Source: Gymnopilus junonius (taxonomy: Eukaryota > Basidiomycota > Agaricomycetes > Agaricales > Galerinaceae). Taken from it: a stretch of 64,000 bases of DNA. Shown piece after piece: positions 11,777-22,852 of this stretch. The notes under the pieces are model-generated. The model was not told the DNA's origin, searched no databases, and was given only the letters and a program-made list of their open reading frames with translations. The stretch lies in NCBI GenBank assembly GCA_015501075.1, contig JADNYJ010000002.1, positions 558,001-622,000 on the forward strand. The letters are read 5' to 3'. Every line of letters starts with the position of its first letter. Position 1 is the first letter of the stretch. Made by a program: the position numbers and the translations under genes.

Positions 11777-13406
11777 TCACGTAGAAACTGAATTGTAATG
11801 TTCTTCAAATACTTTTCTACTGAAGTGTCCAAAGGTCATTCCTTCCGACAGGAGTTGATTGGTATTGGGTTGCATAAATAGGGCGAACGACTCGCGTGAT
11901 ATTTCTCCCGCGCCGGAAAATGATCCTACTCTAACGCAGTGGGGTGTTGCCAGAAGCCGCCCGTTTGTTGCTATTTCTAAAGCTTCGCCAGTTTGAAAAG
12001 CGAGACAATTCTCTGGTATCGAAACTTTGACAAGCTTTCCACCCCGCGTTTGAATGTAGAGTCCGGAAGTAAGTGAAGGATTTTTAATGACTTCTGGTTT
12101 GTTATTCCCTATCTTATGCAAAAACATAGCCTTCGACTACAATCAGAAGTAATTGAGAGTTAGCGATAGAATATGCTCCTACCGGACAAAGACCAGTTAA
12201 CAGCGAATGGTCCAGGTGGAAACCGCACCAGCTGTCAATTGGTGCATCTTCAACAGGGGTGTGGTCAGGAGAGGGAGGGAAATAATGTAGAAGACGCGCT
12301 TTTGTAGTCTGCGAATTTCGAATCAAGTCCGCTAGCGATAGAGTGGAGTCGACCAAGTGAGAAGATGCTTACGTAGATATGAGATCTCTGATATCCCTAA
12401 AAATGTATGAACTAGCTCACCGAAGGGTTGACAAGCAACGGCTACTGCACATCCCACTTTGAAAATTATACTGGAACAAAATTAGCCATCAAATAATGAG
12501 ATTTAATGCCCAGGTACTTGGATAAATTTTTGAATGCGTCCTCAAAGTTTTCCACATGAGGTTCATCTTTCTTGGGCCCTAGCATAATTATGGCTCTTAA
12601 CACTACGCAAGTAATCATGAATAAGAAATAGTTACAAATATTTTTCCTATAGTATTCTGGAAAAGCAGCGCGTTCTTCAGGAGATACCGCAGTATCCTTG
12701 ACTATAGGATTTGCGTAATACGAGCCTTTGAGAGTATCTAAAAACCAGTAATAATAAGGCTTTAGCGCCGACACCTAGAATTTGATAAATGATCATACCA
12801 GGTAGACCATTCATAATTTCCTGCGGAGAGGCAGGTCAAAGTCGGGAAACGAAGTACATTGAATAGAATATACTTTTCCATGAGACCATCCAAAGCTGGA
12901 GATGAACTGATCAGCATTTTCCCTCAGTCTTGGAATGTACACAAACCTGTATTTACTAGGGGGATCGGAATAACTCTCACGTACTGCCTCATCGAGATGG
13001 CCGAATTGGTACGCTAGCTTCAACAAGCGCTCACGGTACAAGGGATATTCTGCCGGAAGATCACGGACGACAATTATACCTAATGACTCTGGATTCGACC
13101 CAAATGCCTTTTCTGAAACCGAGATCATAAGAACATGCTCGAGAGATTGGAAAACGGGTAGAATTACCGATTGCAGGGCCCAGCGATTGAGGAGAGGAGA
13201 GAAGCGTGGAATAAGAGATGATCACGGCACCTTCTGGGGTATATTCAATCTCTGAAGCCTAGAAGAATAGAAGAGATGAATATAAATAATTAGGAGCGGA
13301 TGAGCGTCCTTGCCATGCTGAAGAGATAAAGAACGGTCGGGATCAGCCCCTAAGCTTATCACGGACGGGTGTTGCCAGCTGAGTTTGAACCTGAGTCCGA
13401 ATCCAT
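11777..13406 (-). CDS. 2-oxoglutarate/Fe(II)-dependent oxygenase-like protein (clavaminate synthase-like fold)
   Basis: Probable non-haem iron oxygenase of unknown substrate. Seen in order are GIIVVRDLPAEYPLYRERLL, DLIRNSQTTKARLLHYFPP, the candidate metal-binding HxD motif in WCGFHLDHSLLTGL, GLYIQTRGGKLVKV, CLAFQTGEALEI, and TPHCVRVGSF carrying the second candidate metal histidine and a nearby arginine for 2-oxoglutarate. This arrangement is that of isopenicillin-N-synthase/clavaminate-like proteins shared by fungi and plants. The first exon is short: ATG 13406 gives MDSDS and joins EIEYTPEGAVIISYS across an intron of about 140 bp. That splice is the least certain part. A conventional downstream ATG exists at 13128 but would drop conserved sequence. 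Its start codon lies only 50 bp from that of the divergent RNA-binding gene. Confidence 0.75.
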
Positions 13407-13456
13407 GTTGAGCAGTTTTCTTGTTCAGACTTGTTTCGCCTTCCACATCAGACTCT
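13407..13456. promoter_or_regulatory. 50-bp divergent intergenic spacer
   Basis: If both start codons are right, the oxygenase-like gene and the RRM/zinc-knuckle gene leave only 50 bp between them. Their 5' UTRs or promoters must therefore overlap the other gene's transcript. No specific site is recognised. Confidence 0.4.
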
Positions 13457-15269
13457 ATGGCTGCCCCAAGCGCAGTAGATGATTCCTCAATGCGACCCGA
13501 CAGCTGGGCTCCTCAAGAAGATCAGCCGATGGGTCCTGGAAGTAACCCTCAGTCCAACACCGGTCCATCACTTCCTGTCGACGACCGTAGCACTGCTCAG
13601 GATCCAGAAAACCCAGAGTATCCTCGTGGTTCCAGTGTAAGCGAAAATGAAACATTCCGTGAAAAACAGGTTAAGGTGCTTAGGTCTTTTCTGTCTGTCT
13701 TTTGCTTGCTCGTTGGGAGCTCTTTCCTGGGTTTGGCATTCCGATGCTAGGCTGCGTATGGTCTTGAGCTTCTCCCATTCTAGCCCTCTTCTGTTGTTCT
13801 TTGGAGGCTATTCTACTCTGTGCTCCGAATACTTCTTTTGATTCTTATGTCTGGACTGGTGTTTACCTTCTGCTGTGCAGCCGAATAAAGTCTACATTGG
13901 TGGCCTTCCTGAACACACTCGTCATGAAGACTTGCAAAACTGCTTCGGAAAAATAGGCAACATCATCAATATCGAGCTTAAGTATGTGTTTCTTCACCTT
14001 TTTACATTCGTACTGAGCTGATATTTGGCCAGGGTTGGATATGGATTCGTGGTATGTCTATAGCGAATGCCTCGCACGCCTGCTAACTGTCTCATAGGAA
14101 TTCGACACCAGAGAAGCTGCAGAAGAAAGTGTAGCCAAGTATCATGAAGGATTTTTCATGGGAAATAAGATCCGCGTCGAATTATCTCATGGTGGAGGGC
14201 GAACCGCGAAGTTTGCAGGAGATCCCGGCGCTTGTTTCAAGTGCGGGCAGATGGGTCACTGGGCAAGGTTCGAGGAACTCTATGGTTAATGTATGTCTCC
14301 CTGCTGATCAAATGTTCAGAGAATGTCCCAACAATTCTGGCCCGTGAGTACCCAGTTATTTCTTTTGCAAGTTTAATATTCGAATTTTTACTGCATTAGG
14401 CCTCATCGCAGACCAAACTATGAACCTCCTTTGATTGACCGTATACAGCGAGATTATAGCCACCCCCGGAATGCCCCCCAAGGGACGATTTTCCTCCACA
14501 GCGGCTCCCACCTCGTGATAGTAGATATGATTATCCAGCACCACCTGCTGCTGGGCGAGACCATCGTAGACCTCCCTCTCCTAGAGAATATCGTGATTAT
14601 CCCCCTCCTCCTGGCTCTCGTGTCCGTGAGTACGACGATTTCCGTCGAGGCCCTCCACCTGTGGATGACAGGGACCGATTTGTTCCTCCTTCGGACTTCC
14701 GGGGTCGCTTTCCTCCTGGGCCTGATGCAGCTTTTCGGAGTTATGGTCCCCCTCCCCCTCAAGTCTATGATCGCTACGACAGAAGGCCTACTGACAGGTA
14801 TACACCGTATTCTCAACCGCCTGGTGCGAGGCCTCGTAGTCCTCCCAGAGTTAGAGATGATTATGAAAGAGTACCATCTCGGTAAGAACAATACCTGCTA
14901 CGGGGCTTGATTGTCTGGGTTTTGAATGGACTTTCTAGTGATTATCCAGAATACCGTGGTCGTCCCCCTAGTCCCCCTCGCTACCCTCCTGACTTTGGCC
15001 GTATGGGTGCCAATTCTCCTCCTGCCAGATACAGGTCAGTGCTGATATCCTGGTTTTGGTCACAGCTTTATTGACGGATTGTCAGGCGTCGATCAGCGAG
15101 TCCTGGTCGACCTGGCCCCCCTTACGATGGATATTCTATGAATGGTTATGTGCCTGGTCCCGTTGTTCCTGCTCCTGCTCCTGCTGCTCCTCCTCGTGGT
15201 GCTAGGGACTATGCTCCTCGTAATAACCGCGAAATCATTGAGCCCATCGGTTCCTATAGACGACCCTAA
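13457..15269 (+). CDS. RNA-binding protein with RRM, CCHC zinc knuckle and RDY/Pro-rich tail
   Basis: SR-like RNA-binding protein. The N-terminus is Pro/Ser/acidic, then comes a single RRM (NKVYIGGLPEHTRHEDLQNCFG, GYGFVEFDTREAAEESV, NKIRVELSHGG), a CCHC knuckle (CFKCGQMGHWARECPNNSGP, completed by splicing), and a long tail rich in RDY, RPP and SPP. The exon carrying the RNP1 core GYGFV is only 19 nt (14033-14051). The tail needs a -1 shift. Upstream coding (RPNYEPPLIDRIQRDYSHPRNAP) is in one frame, and everything from about 14480 to the stop at 15267-15269 (DDFPPQRLPPRDSRYDYP...NNREIIEPIGSYRRP) is in another. The break falls at a run of six C (14474-14479), where one more C would restore the frame. 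I treat this as a probable sequence error. A role in splicing is an inference from domain make-up. Confidence 0.82.
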
Positions 15270-15573
15270 GCTTGTACTACTGTTCACCTTTTCAAGGCAT
15301 TGTGCCATCCATCTTAAAAAGGATCTTACTTACCTGCATCTCACCACATTGAAGTGTAATGTGGGTTGCTTGATTTAACTAAAATCTACCTCGTCTTGTA
15401 CATATATGTAGGCCAGGAATTTATCTGACATTGATATATGGATCCTCACATCTGAGATTTGCAATGTCAATTAGAAACATTAAAGATATTGCAAGTAAGA
15501 TATGTACATGATTACTGACAGCGAGTTGCCATAGCATTCTTGTAGACTAGATATAATGAACCACTGTGTACAC
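15270..15573. other. Intergenic region between convergent genes
   Basis: About 300 AT-rich bases hold the two 3' ends. Nothing gene-like is seen. Confidence 0.5.
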
Positions 15574-18500
15574 TTAACTCCTGCCACCTTTCTTCTTCTT
15601 ATTGACGACCTTGAATCCCCATTCCGGCTGAGGCGTTTTGGGTGTTGCCTTAACTACATCTGCGATAGAGATTGGTTTCAGTGGAGCCTTACCCGACAGT
15701 GAAGCGCCCTTTCGTGCAGTTGCGTCAGCCTTACGCTTGGCCACAAATTCTGATGCGAAACGTCTGCCGTCAAGAGTTGTGCTATTGGAGTAAATAGTAT
15801 CCGATATGATCTCCGTTGTCGAAGCATCTGGGTCAAGAGGAAACGACAACAACATGGAAACAATTTCTTCCACTAAGGAATGTCAGGACACCATACAATC
15901 TCTAGTTCAAGTAATACCTACCATTGACTGAAGTGTTGAGGCCTTTTAACGAGTCACTCAGCCATTTGAGGAAATCATGAGAAGGAGACTCCAGAGTTTC
16001 GTCTTGCTTAGGCGGTGGCTTAGGTTTCACAACTACATTTGCGATGGGTTTCTGCGCAGGTGACACAGTTGCTCTAGAAACGGATTGGGTAAAAGAGGTA
16101 GAAGATTGGGCCGGGGATCGAACTTGCGCAGGAACAGCAGCATTAGATTTTCCATTTGGGCCAACAGTCGTCCAAGGGTTAATAGAGGAAAGAGGCGGTA
16201 CAGCTGCAACCTGAAGAGAATAAGACGACTGGTGGATGACTTGCATGACGGCCCCTTACCTTAGTTGTAGTTTCCGCATAGGCTCTTTTTGGTGCAACAG
16301 CTGGGGAGCTCTCTTTCGAGGTCATTTTCTTACGGACTTCTTCCTCTTCTTGAATCTCTTTCATTGTTTTCTTTACCGTTGGTTGTTTGAGGGCTGTCGT
16401 CCAGACAGGAACTGCAGGGGGAGAAGGGCCAGCATTTACTGAAGCGTCACGCACAGGAAGGCTACCACGAACGCCGGCTTGCGATGTAGGGAGACCCCAA
16501 GAAGCAGTAAAAGGCTGAATATCTTCTTTCGTCTCAGCCGAAGTCGATAAGCGGGCTATCCTTTCTTTCTCCCTCTCAACAGCTTTTCGGGCTTCAAGCT
16601 TCTTCACTTCCGCTTCTTGGATTTCGCGCAGGCTTACAGATACGTTAGCGCCCGCTTTTTTCTTTCCCTCTTCTTCTTTGACCCATGCAGTCTTCTGCAC
16701 GACAGGAGTAACAATCAATTCTTCAGCTATCGGCTGCGTCACTTGATGATTCGCCTGAAGTGCCTTCGTAGCTTTCTTAGAAATATTTACGTCGGAGGCT
16801 GGCACCGAACTGGCTGAGATTGATTCCGGTGACGGATGAGCTTGCCCAGGGCCGTCAATCTTTTGCACGACCGTTTCACTGGAAGACTCATGCTGTTGGT
16901 TGAGTTGCCTAGATTGGTTCGCAGGGACATTGCTAACAGTGCCTTCAGCTTTCCACGGTGCATCCTGCTCATTAGGAGCAATCTGAGCACCAGCCTCGTT
17001 GATCTGGATAGCAGACCCTTGTTCCACATGGTGCCAAGGGGATTGAGATGGTAAGCTAGAAGAAGGGGCTGATGTCGTGGTTATACTTTGCATGGCTTCC
17101 GCCTGTCCTCTCAAGCGATGTGAAGGCGAAGAACCTGATATGCTGCTCCAGGGTACTGTTGGTATCGAGGGTAAAGGTGAAGATTCAGGCAACGATTCAA
17201 TGTTCTGGCCGAATGAATATAAGTTCGAGGGCCCGTTAACGTATTCTCGTACAGGCGAAGCATATTGGGTAGGTTGGTCTTGTATATTTTGGAACGACGC
17301 TGGCCCAGCAAAGTCATAATGGTTGTAATTCAATGCATTAAGATCATGCGTAGTACGCTTATGACGGAGATTCCCAAGATCTTCATTCGAGAAAATCGAA
17401 TTATGGTCGTACGCCCTTGATAAAGATTCACCACCCGTAACTTCTGGTTGACGATGGGTTGAGCCAAGCTCCGTCGGCAACGGGTTCGAAAGAGAAAAAG
17501 ATCTGTCGCCTTCTTGATCACGCGTGCCGACGAAAGCAGGGGAAGGCATGTTCGGGGACATGCCCCATGAATCATGTGGAATAGGGACACCATTGTAAGG
17601 ATAAGCGTTGAAACCAAGATCTCGGTCCGAAACGAAACCCCCAAATGACGGACCGCGCATATTATTAATGGGATGAGTTTGAAAATCTAAGGTTCGCCTG
17701 TCGGTGAATGCAATAGGTCGTTCCTGAGCCCCGAATGTAGATATTCTTCCGTTGAAATCGTTACCCAGATATGACTGACTATCCCTGCCGCCGAATGCAC
17801 TGGGATCGGGTGATGGATTTCCAAAGTGTGAGGCACCAACTGAAGAAGAGGGGGACTCGGATGTAAGAGACCCAGTGCTAACGTACGATTCAAGTGTGGA
17901 GGGGCGTAGAGAACGAATAGGAGCAGGCTGAAACGGTTCATGCACGCCGTGGCCAGAAGAAGGACGAGTCTGAGGAGACCCATTTGCAGGGTTAGGCGGG
18001 GTGTGTGTGGTCGGGTGTGAAAGAAATATATATTCTCCGTTGGTTCGTTGTATAAGTTCTGCCACTGTTGTCCATTGGGTATCGTAGCGAAGTCGTTTCA
18101 TCGGGAGATCAGATGAAAAGTAACCATCGTTGTACCATTTTTGCATCAAGTCCGCTCGAAATGGTCCTGTAACGGATTCAGAACGAATCTACAAACGGAA
18201 ATCTTATCACAGACCTTGAACTTGACCTGTTGGATCTTTATAGGACCATTCAACTGCAGCCAAGTCAATCAGACCTGGCGGGGGCCCGATACCCTTGAAA
18301 TCACTACCTAACCTGTCGAGATTTACTGTTTCATTTGCGGGAACAGGGACAGCTGAGGAAGGATTCGCAGTACTTCCTGTTCCAGTCGCTGCCGCTGCTG
18401 CGTAAAGACGATGTTCATCTGCGTGTATCTGTGAAGGTGATGACGAAGTAGTATTCGAATCCTCTGTCATATGAGAATTTAGATGTGCACGCGGTGTGTC

Positions 18501-19413
18501 TTCCTTTTGCTCCCGTATGCCAGATGACATACTACTATCTTCCTGGCTTTCAGATGCCTCACGAGAGGGCCGCCCCCTGGTTTCGTAGGTGTTTCAGAAG
18601 TCCGCCGTCTTGCCATCCAAGACTCGCCACTATTGAGCACACCGTCAAAACTAGGTGTATAGCCAACCCGCGGACGAGGAGGTTCTCGAGGTGATAGAGT
18701 CGGAGTCTGCAAGGTTGAAAGGGATGGTTTGCGGAGAACAGAGGGCACTGTACTCTCTTCAACATGAAAATTGAGGGAGATAAGTATACTTGAGGTTTGT
18801 TACCAAAGGTAGAAAACTTGCCTGAAGTACCGGCGGCACTATCCCTGCGTTTAAGCCCTCCAAAACGTTCACGCAGAGGACTATTTGTGGTGGTGGAAGA
18901 TGCGTTATGGGGCAACCTAGGACGATCTAGACTGGAGGTAGTCAGAGGCGAAAGAAACTCGGTGGATTGGCTGGGACGACGACGTATTTCGGAATTCAAT
19001 GAGCTTGCAAAAAGCTAGATCAACGTAAGTATACGACTGCTTACATGAAGATGGAAAAGAATGAGACTGACTTTCTTTTCTGCATCAGTCATTTCGCGCA
19101 GAGTAACAGGTTCGGCTCCAGCCTCTCGTACTACACCATTCCAACGTTCTACCTCCAGACCAAGGCCTCCTTTGCCGCCACCTTCCTGATAAATTTTGAG
19201 CAACTCTTCCTTTGAGTACCGGAAAGGATGTGCTTCATCCGTACTTTCCGAAGGAACGGGAGGGGTGGCGGATACCAGAGCAGAGTAGGTCGAAAGACCA
19301 GCGCTTGGTAGAACGTTTGTCGGCGGGGGAGAAGGAGGAGGCTGGGAGCGGGCAAGAGGTTGGTGCTTCGTTCTCATCCATTCAGGACCGAAGTGCATAG
19401 TGGTGGTCGACAT
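15574..19413 (-). CDS. GYF-domain protein (Smy2/GIGYF-like)
   Basis: Large, mostly disordered protein with one GYF domain, a module that binds proline-rich peptides in mRNA decay and translational repression factors. The start is ATG 19413 (MSTTTMHFGPEWMR), matching the conserved first residues of fungal GYF proteins. Soon after comes YSKEELLKIYQE, which fits the YxxxxL(hydrophobic) eIF4E/4EHP-binding motif that GIGYF proteins carry at the same place. The GYF domain spans an intron near 18150-18220: VEWSYKDPTGQVQG joins PFRADLMQKWYNDGYFSS and MKRLRY. The middle is Ser/Pro/Gln-rich, followed by a charged coiled-coil-like stretch (LREIQEAEVKKLEARKAVER). The C-terminus ends EWGFKVVNKKKKGGRS, another conserved end of this family. 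Function is assigned by family; partners are not visible. Confidence 0.88.
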
Positions 19414-19642
19414 TTCAAATTTGAGATGCGAGGACAGGGAGATACAAAAGTTTGTAGTGCCTTTCAAAAAAATTCTGAATATAATGGCAGAGACTCGAGA
19501 TCCACACGTGGAAAATATTTCATCAATCGTGGGTAAATCTTCTTTAGGGTCAGTCGATCAAAAGAGCAGTCTCTTACCCGCCCAGTACCCATTGAGAAGG
19601 ATTTATAATTTATAGTAGAGAATAAGTAAGATCTAATTACAC

Positions 19643-22058
19643 TCAACTCATCTTCACCCGCCATACTGATGTCGGAAGCCCTAAGAGACAACGTCAGTGC
19701 AGGGATACAAAACCATCAGAAATTCCTCACTTTGCAATTTTCGTGCAGTGGGAATAATGAAAGCGACCAAGAACAATAACCCAAATGCAATGCAAATGCC
19801 AGTGACAATGTAATAACCGTCCCTTTCTGTAACGCAGACCCCGTTGATATCTTTGCAAACTGCCTTCCCATGATCCGAGACGCATTCCGTTGCTGAAGCA
19901 CAACGATGAGCCACGAAAAGTCATGTGGCCGAAAGCTACATACCATGCACATCAACAGCAGCCCCTGTTACCTTGCAAGTCGCGACACTGAACACATCAA
20001 TTCCTGATAATGCCTTCGTATCATAAATTTCACCAATCAATAAAAGAAGGCTTACCCTTGAGAACAAACCATTTTGGCCAAGTGCCCCCCATGTTAGTAA
20101 ATGTATTCAGAAGCTTTAATAATGCAAAATCAGTCACTACCAGATAGAGACAGAAAAGAAAAAATTACAGTCATATAAGTCCCTCCAATAAGCGGATCCG
20201 ATACACGGGTGTGGAAGGCAGATATACCAACAAATTGCACTGTGCTAATGCCCGCAAGAAGGAAAACCTTGTGAGAATACATCCTGAATAACATTCAAAG
20301 ACTTACGATGCAAAGGATGATAACACGGTGTGGACTACCAGCAGTATGAAGAATCCCATCGATATAGGAGATTTTGGGAACCAGTAAACGATCAATGCCG
20401 CAATTACGGCAAATGCAAGACGAGGCCAAAATGCATAGATCCAAGGCCGTAGAGGCCGATCTCCGCGAGACCACTTGGCTGCCAGCCATCCTCCCATGAT
20501 TTGGAAAGGAAAATCGATTAGGACCACTAGGGCAAGATCTTCCCTCTTGAAGCCTTTTTCAACCAGCTTCAGGCCTGTTGCCGCATCATTAGCTGCAAAG
20601 CCAATTTTGGCGAATAAATGTACGATGATGAGAAGTTGAACATCTTGATACCCAATGTCAGCTTCACAGTTACTCAGAATTATAATCAGATAATACGCTT
20701 TAGCTGGCAAATATCCCAAATGGTTTTGTAAACAGCTTTGATGCTCATGTCTGCGTCGCTAGCAGGCTCTTTATCCTAAGATTAATTAGAACCCTTCAGA
20801 TAATGAAAAGGAAAAAGTACATCGCTAACCTCTTTTTTGAAGAAAACAAGCCACAAAGTCACAATATAGCATATAATGCTCCAGAACCGCAGGTACCCGC
20901 TCAATGTTAGATGAGGCACCCCCCACTTGTGGCTGGAAATTGGTCATAAGCAGCTTTCCTACACGAAGGCACGATACATACGCAAAGGCCTCGCTATTAA
21001 AAGCCAGGAATACAGTGAATGATGCGAAAAATCCGGTATTCAAACCTATAGTCTGACATGTAGACGCATACGACAGACAATCCTGTGAAAGGAGGGTCAA
21101 GGCCCAACCTGGAGACAATTAGTGGACAAAACCTGTGGCCTAATACGCCATACCATCTACGGCAATATCTAAAAAGACGGCCTAAACATCATCCAAGGTG
21201 GACAAAGTTTGATCAACTTACCTTGAGTGGCAGAAAACGTCACGAGCATGGTAAAGATAGCGGTTAATTCATACACATTGTTTGCTGGCTGATACACGGA
21301 GTCAGTAAGTGCAATATTAAGGATAAATGAAGTGAATTACATCATCCATTAACCTCTGCACGTTGAGCGAGATATACAGCATCAATGATCCAACAATCAA
21401 TTGCATGGGTACTATCCAGGATTTTCGACGACCGAAAGATTTGAGGAAAACGGAGTCCACGACGGGTGACCACAGTAATTTCAGAGAATAGGGATAACTC
21501 GACAAGGCGAATGTGCCTAGTTGTGAGTAGGAGAGGTGTTCTTTGAGAAGGAATGGGACAGATCCTGTATAACAAATGACGTAAGAGGTGCTGAAAGGGA
21601 TGAAAATGGAATCAACTATTTACCCAACGCGAGACCAAGCTGTTTTACGATGACCCGTCAGTGGTATAGGACCTGCGCAACATCGATCCAGTAACATACC
21701 GGTATTCCTTGCAAGAGATCTGGGTAAACGGCTGTCAGATAAGGCTACAACTAAGGACAGTGAACTTACACAATACACATAATAAAGCCATTCCGCGTTT
21801 GTCTTTTGCAGAGATAGGTAGCTTAGACGCATCTTCTACTTTTAGCAGGCTTGGTTCGTGGTCCTGAAAGTCTCGTGCAGAGCGAAGCCGTTCGTCCTCG
21901 TTAAGTAGACTCAGCTCTACATCATCACCCTCCTCCTCGTCGCCTACGTCTGGACGGGGTATTCGAGGCGTCCTGGGAGTTCGAGGCGATATGTGAATGC
22001 TATTTAGAGACGAGGTTACTGCCATGGGTTCCCTGGGAGTACCTGAACCGGTTCTCAT
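19643..22058 (-). CDS. Acetyl-CoA transporter (AT-1/SLC33A1 family)
   Basis: Multi-spanning membrane transporter; the animal homologue imports acetyl-CoA into the ER lumen for protein acetylation. A long, Ser/Pro- and acid-rich cytosolic N-terminus (from ATG 22058, MRTGSGTPREPMAV) precedes the transporter core. Recognisable blocks are LSSYPYSLKLLWSPVVDSVF, FGRRKSWIVPMQL, TQDIAVDGWALTLL, CQTIGLNTGFFASF, LIDFPFQIMGGWLAAKWSRG, ISAFHTRVSDPLIGGTYMTL and the lumenal cysteine-rich loop CVSDHGKAVCKDINGVC. The last splice (acceptor near 19680) gives RKLQRLPTSVWRVKMS and a TGA at 19643-19645; the WRV end is shared by homologues. About ten short introns are present. The frame upstream of 22058 lacks an ATG, which supports this start. 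Confidence 0.92.
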
Positions 22059-22852
22059 AGCCCGCCTTTTTGTGGAAGATATCTTGAAATAGTTTCCGAT
22101 TGTAGTCGCGATCCAGGCGAAGTAGTATGCTTTCAAAAAGACTTTGGCCGTTGAGTTTAAGCTTGGACAACCGTACTAGTAGCTATCAGACACGCCGACA
22201 CGTCAAGCAGACACGTGCAGTATGCGACATCAGCCACTCGAAATGAATGGGTTTTAAAATTACAAGTTAAAACAACCCTTCAATCTACATCCGCAAGTCT
22301 ACATGCAATCTACATGCACCAGGAGGAAACACTCTCTTCATTAATTTTTTTTCATGGACTGAATCGTGATCGGAATCCCGTTGGACTGCAAAGCTTCCAC
22401 TACAGACTGCGCCGTGATATTGATGTGGACGGCCTGTGGTCGACGCGAAGATGGTACTGGAAAGTTGAAACTATTGGTGTCCATCCGGCGGCACTCTCCT
22501 ATGATCCAAAAAGTGGGATACTTTTGTCTGATCCAACCAACCTGATGACCCTGTCATTCGTTCAAAGGATTCATCCTCCTGGGCCTTCTGCGTTCTATAT
22601 TCGGTCGTGGAGTGGATGATACCGAATTTTGCCCTCTCAAGTCAGTTTCGGAAAGAATTGAGCAGTCCATGGCATCTGACTCCAGCATCTGACGCTCTGC
22701 ACATGGAGGACACGCTTCTGGCTTCTGCCTAACGCATTTTTTCCGGGATGAGTCCGTTTTCCTTGTTCTACCTTCGGGTTTCCCGAAGGTACTAGTTGAT
22801 AAGAGGCTCTGTTTTGGTCCCCTTTCTTTCCCCAAAATCTTTCACTGGAAAG
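22059..22852. other. Divergent promoter region, acetyl-CoA transporter / GH43 enzyme
   Basis: The 794 bp between two divergent start codons hold a CACGTG box at 22212-22217 next to a second ACACGTCA half, and three near-repeats of TCTACAT around 22280-22315. A 134-codon plus-strand open frame (22215-22619) starts only at GTG, shows no domain, and is not called a gene. Confidence 0.45.

Noticed and set aside
14474..14480. Programmed -1 ribosomal frameshifting in the RNA-binding protein
   Set aside because: The C run does not form a classical X XXY YYZ slippery site in the zero frame, and similar breaks at runs in four other genes favour sequence error.
14454..14891. 145-codon Arg-rich minus-strand frame and the 159-codon hydrophobic plus-strand frame (14431-14910)
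   Set aside because: Both are shadows of the repetitive Pro/Arg/Asp-Tyr tail of the RNA-binding protein. The real frame continues through the later introns to the stop at 15267.
22215..22619. 134-codon plus-strand open frame before the GH43 gene
   Set aside because: It starts only at GTG, has no ATG-based model, no introns and no recognisable family in a normal promoter region.
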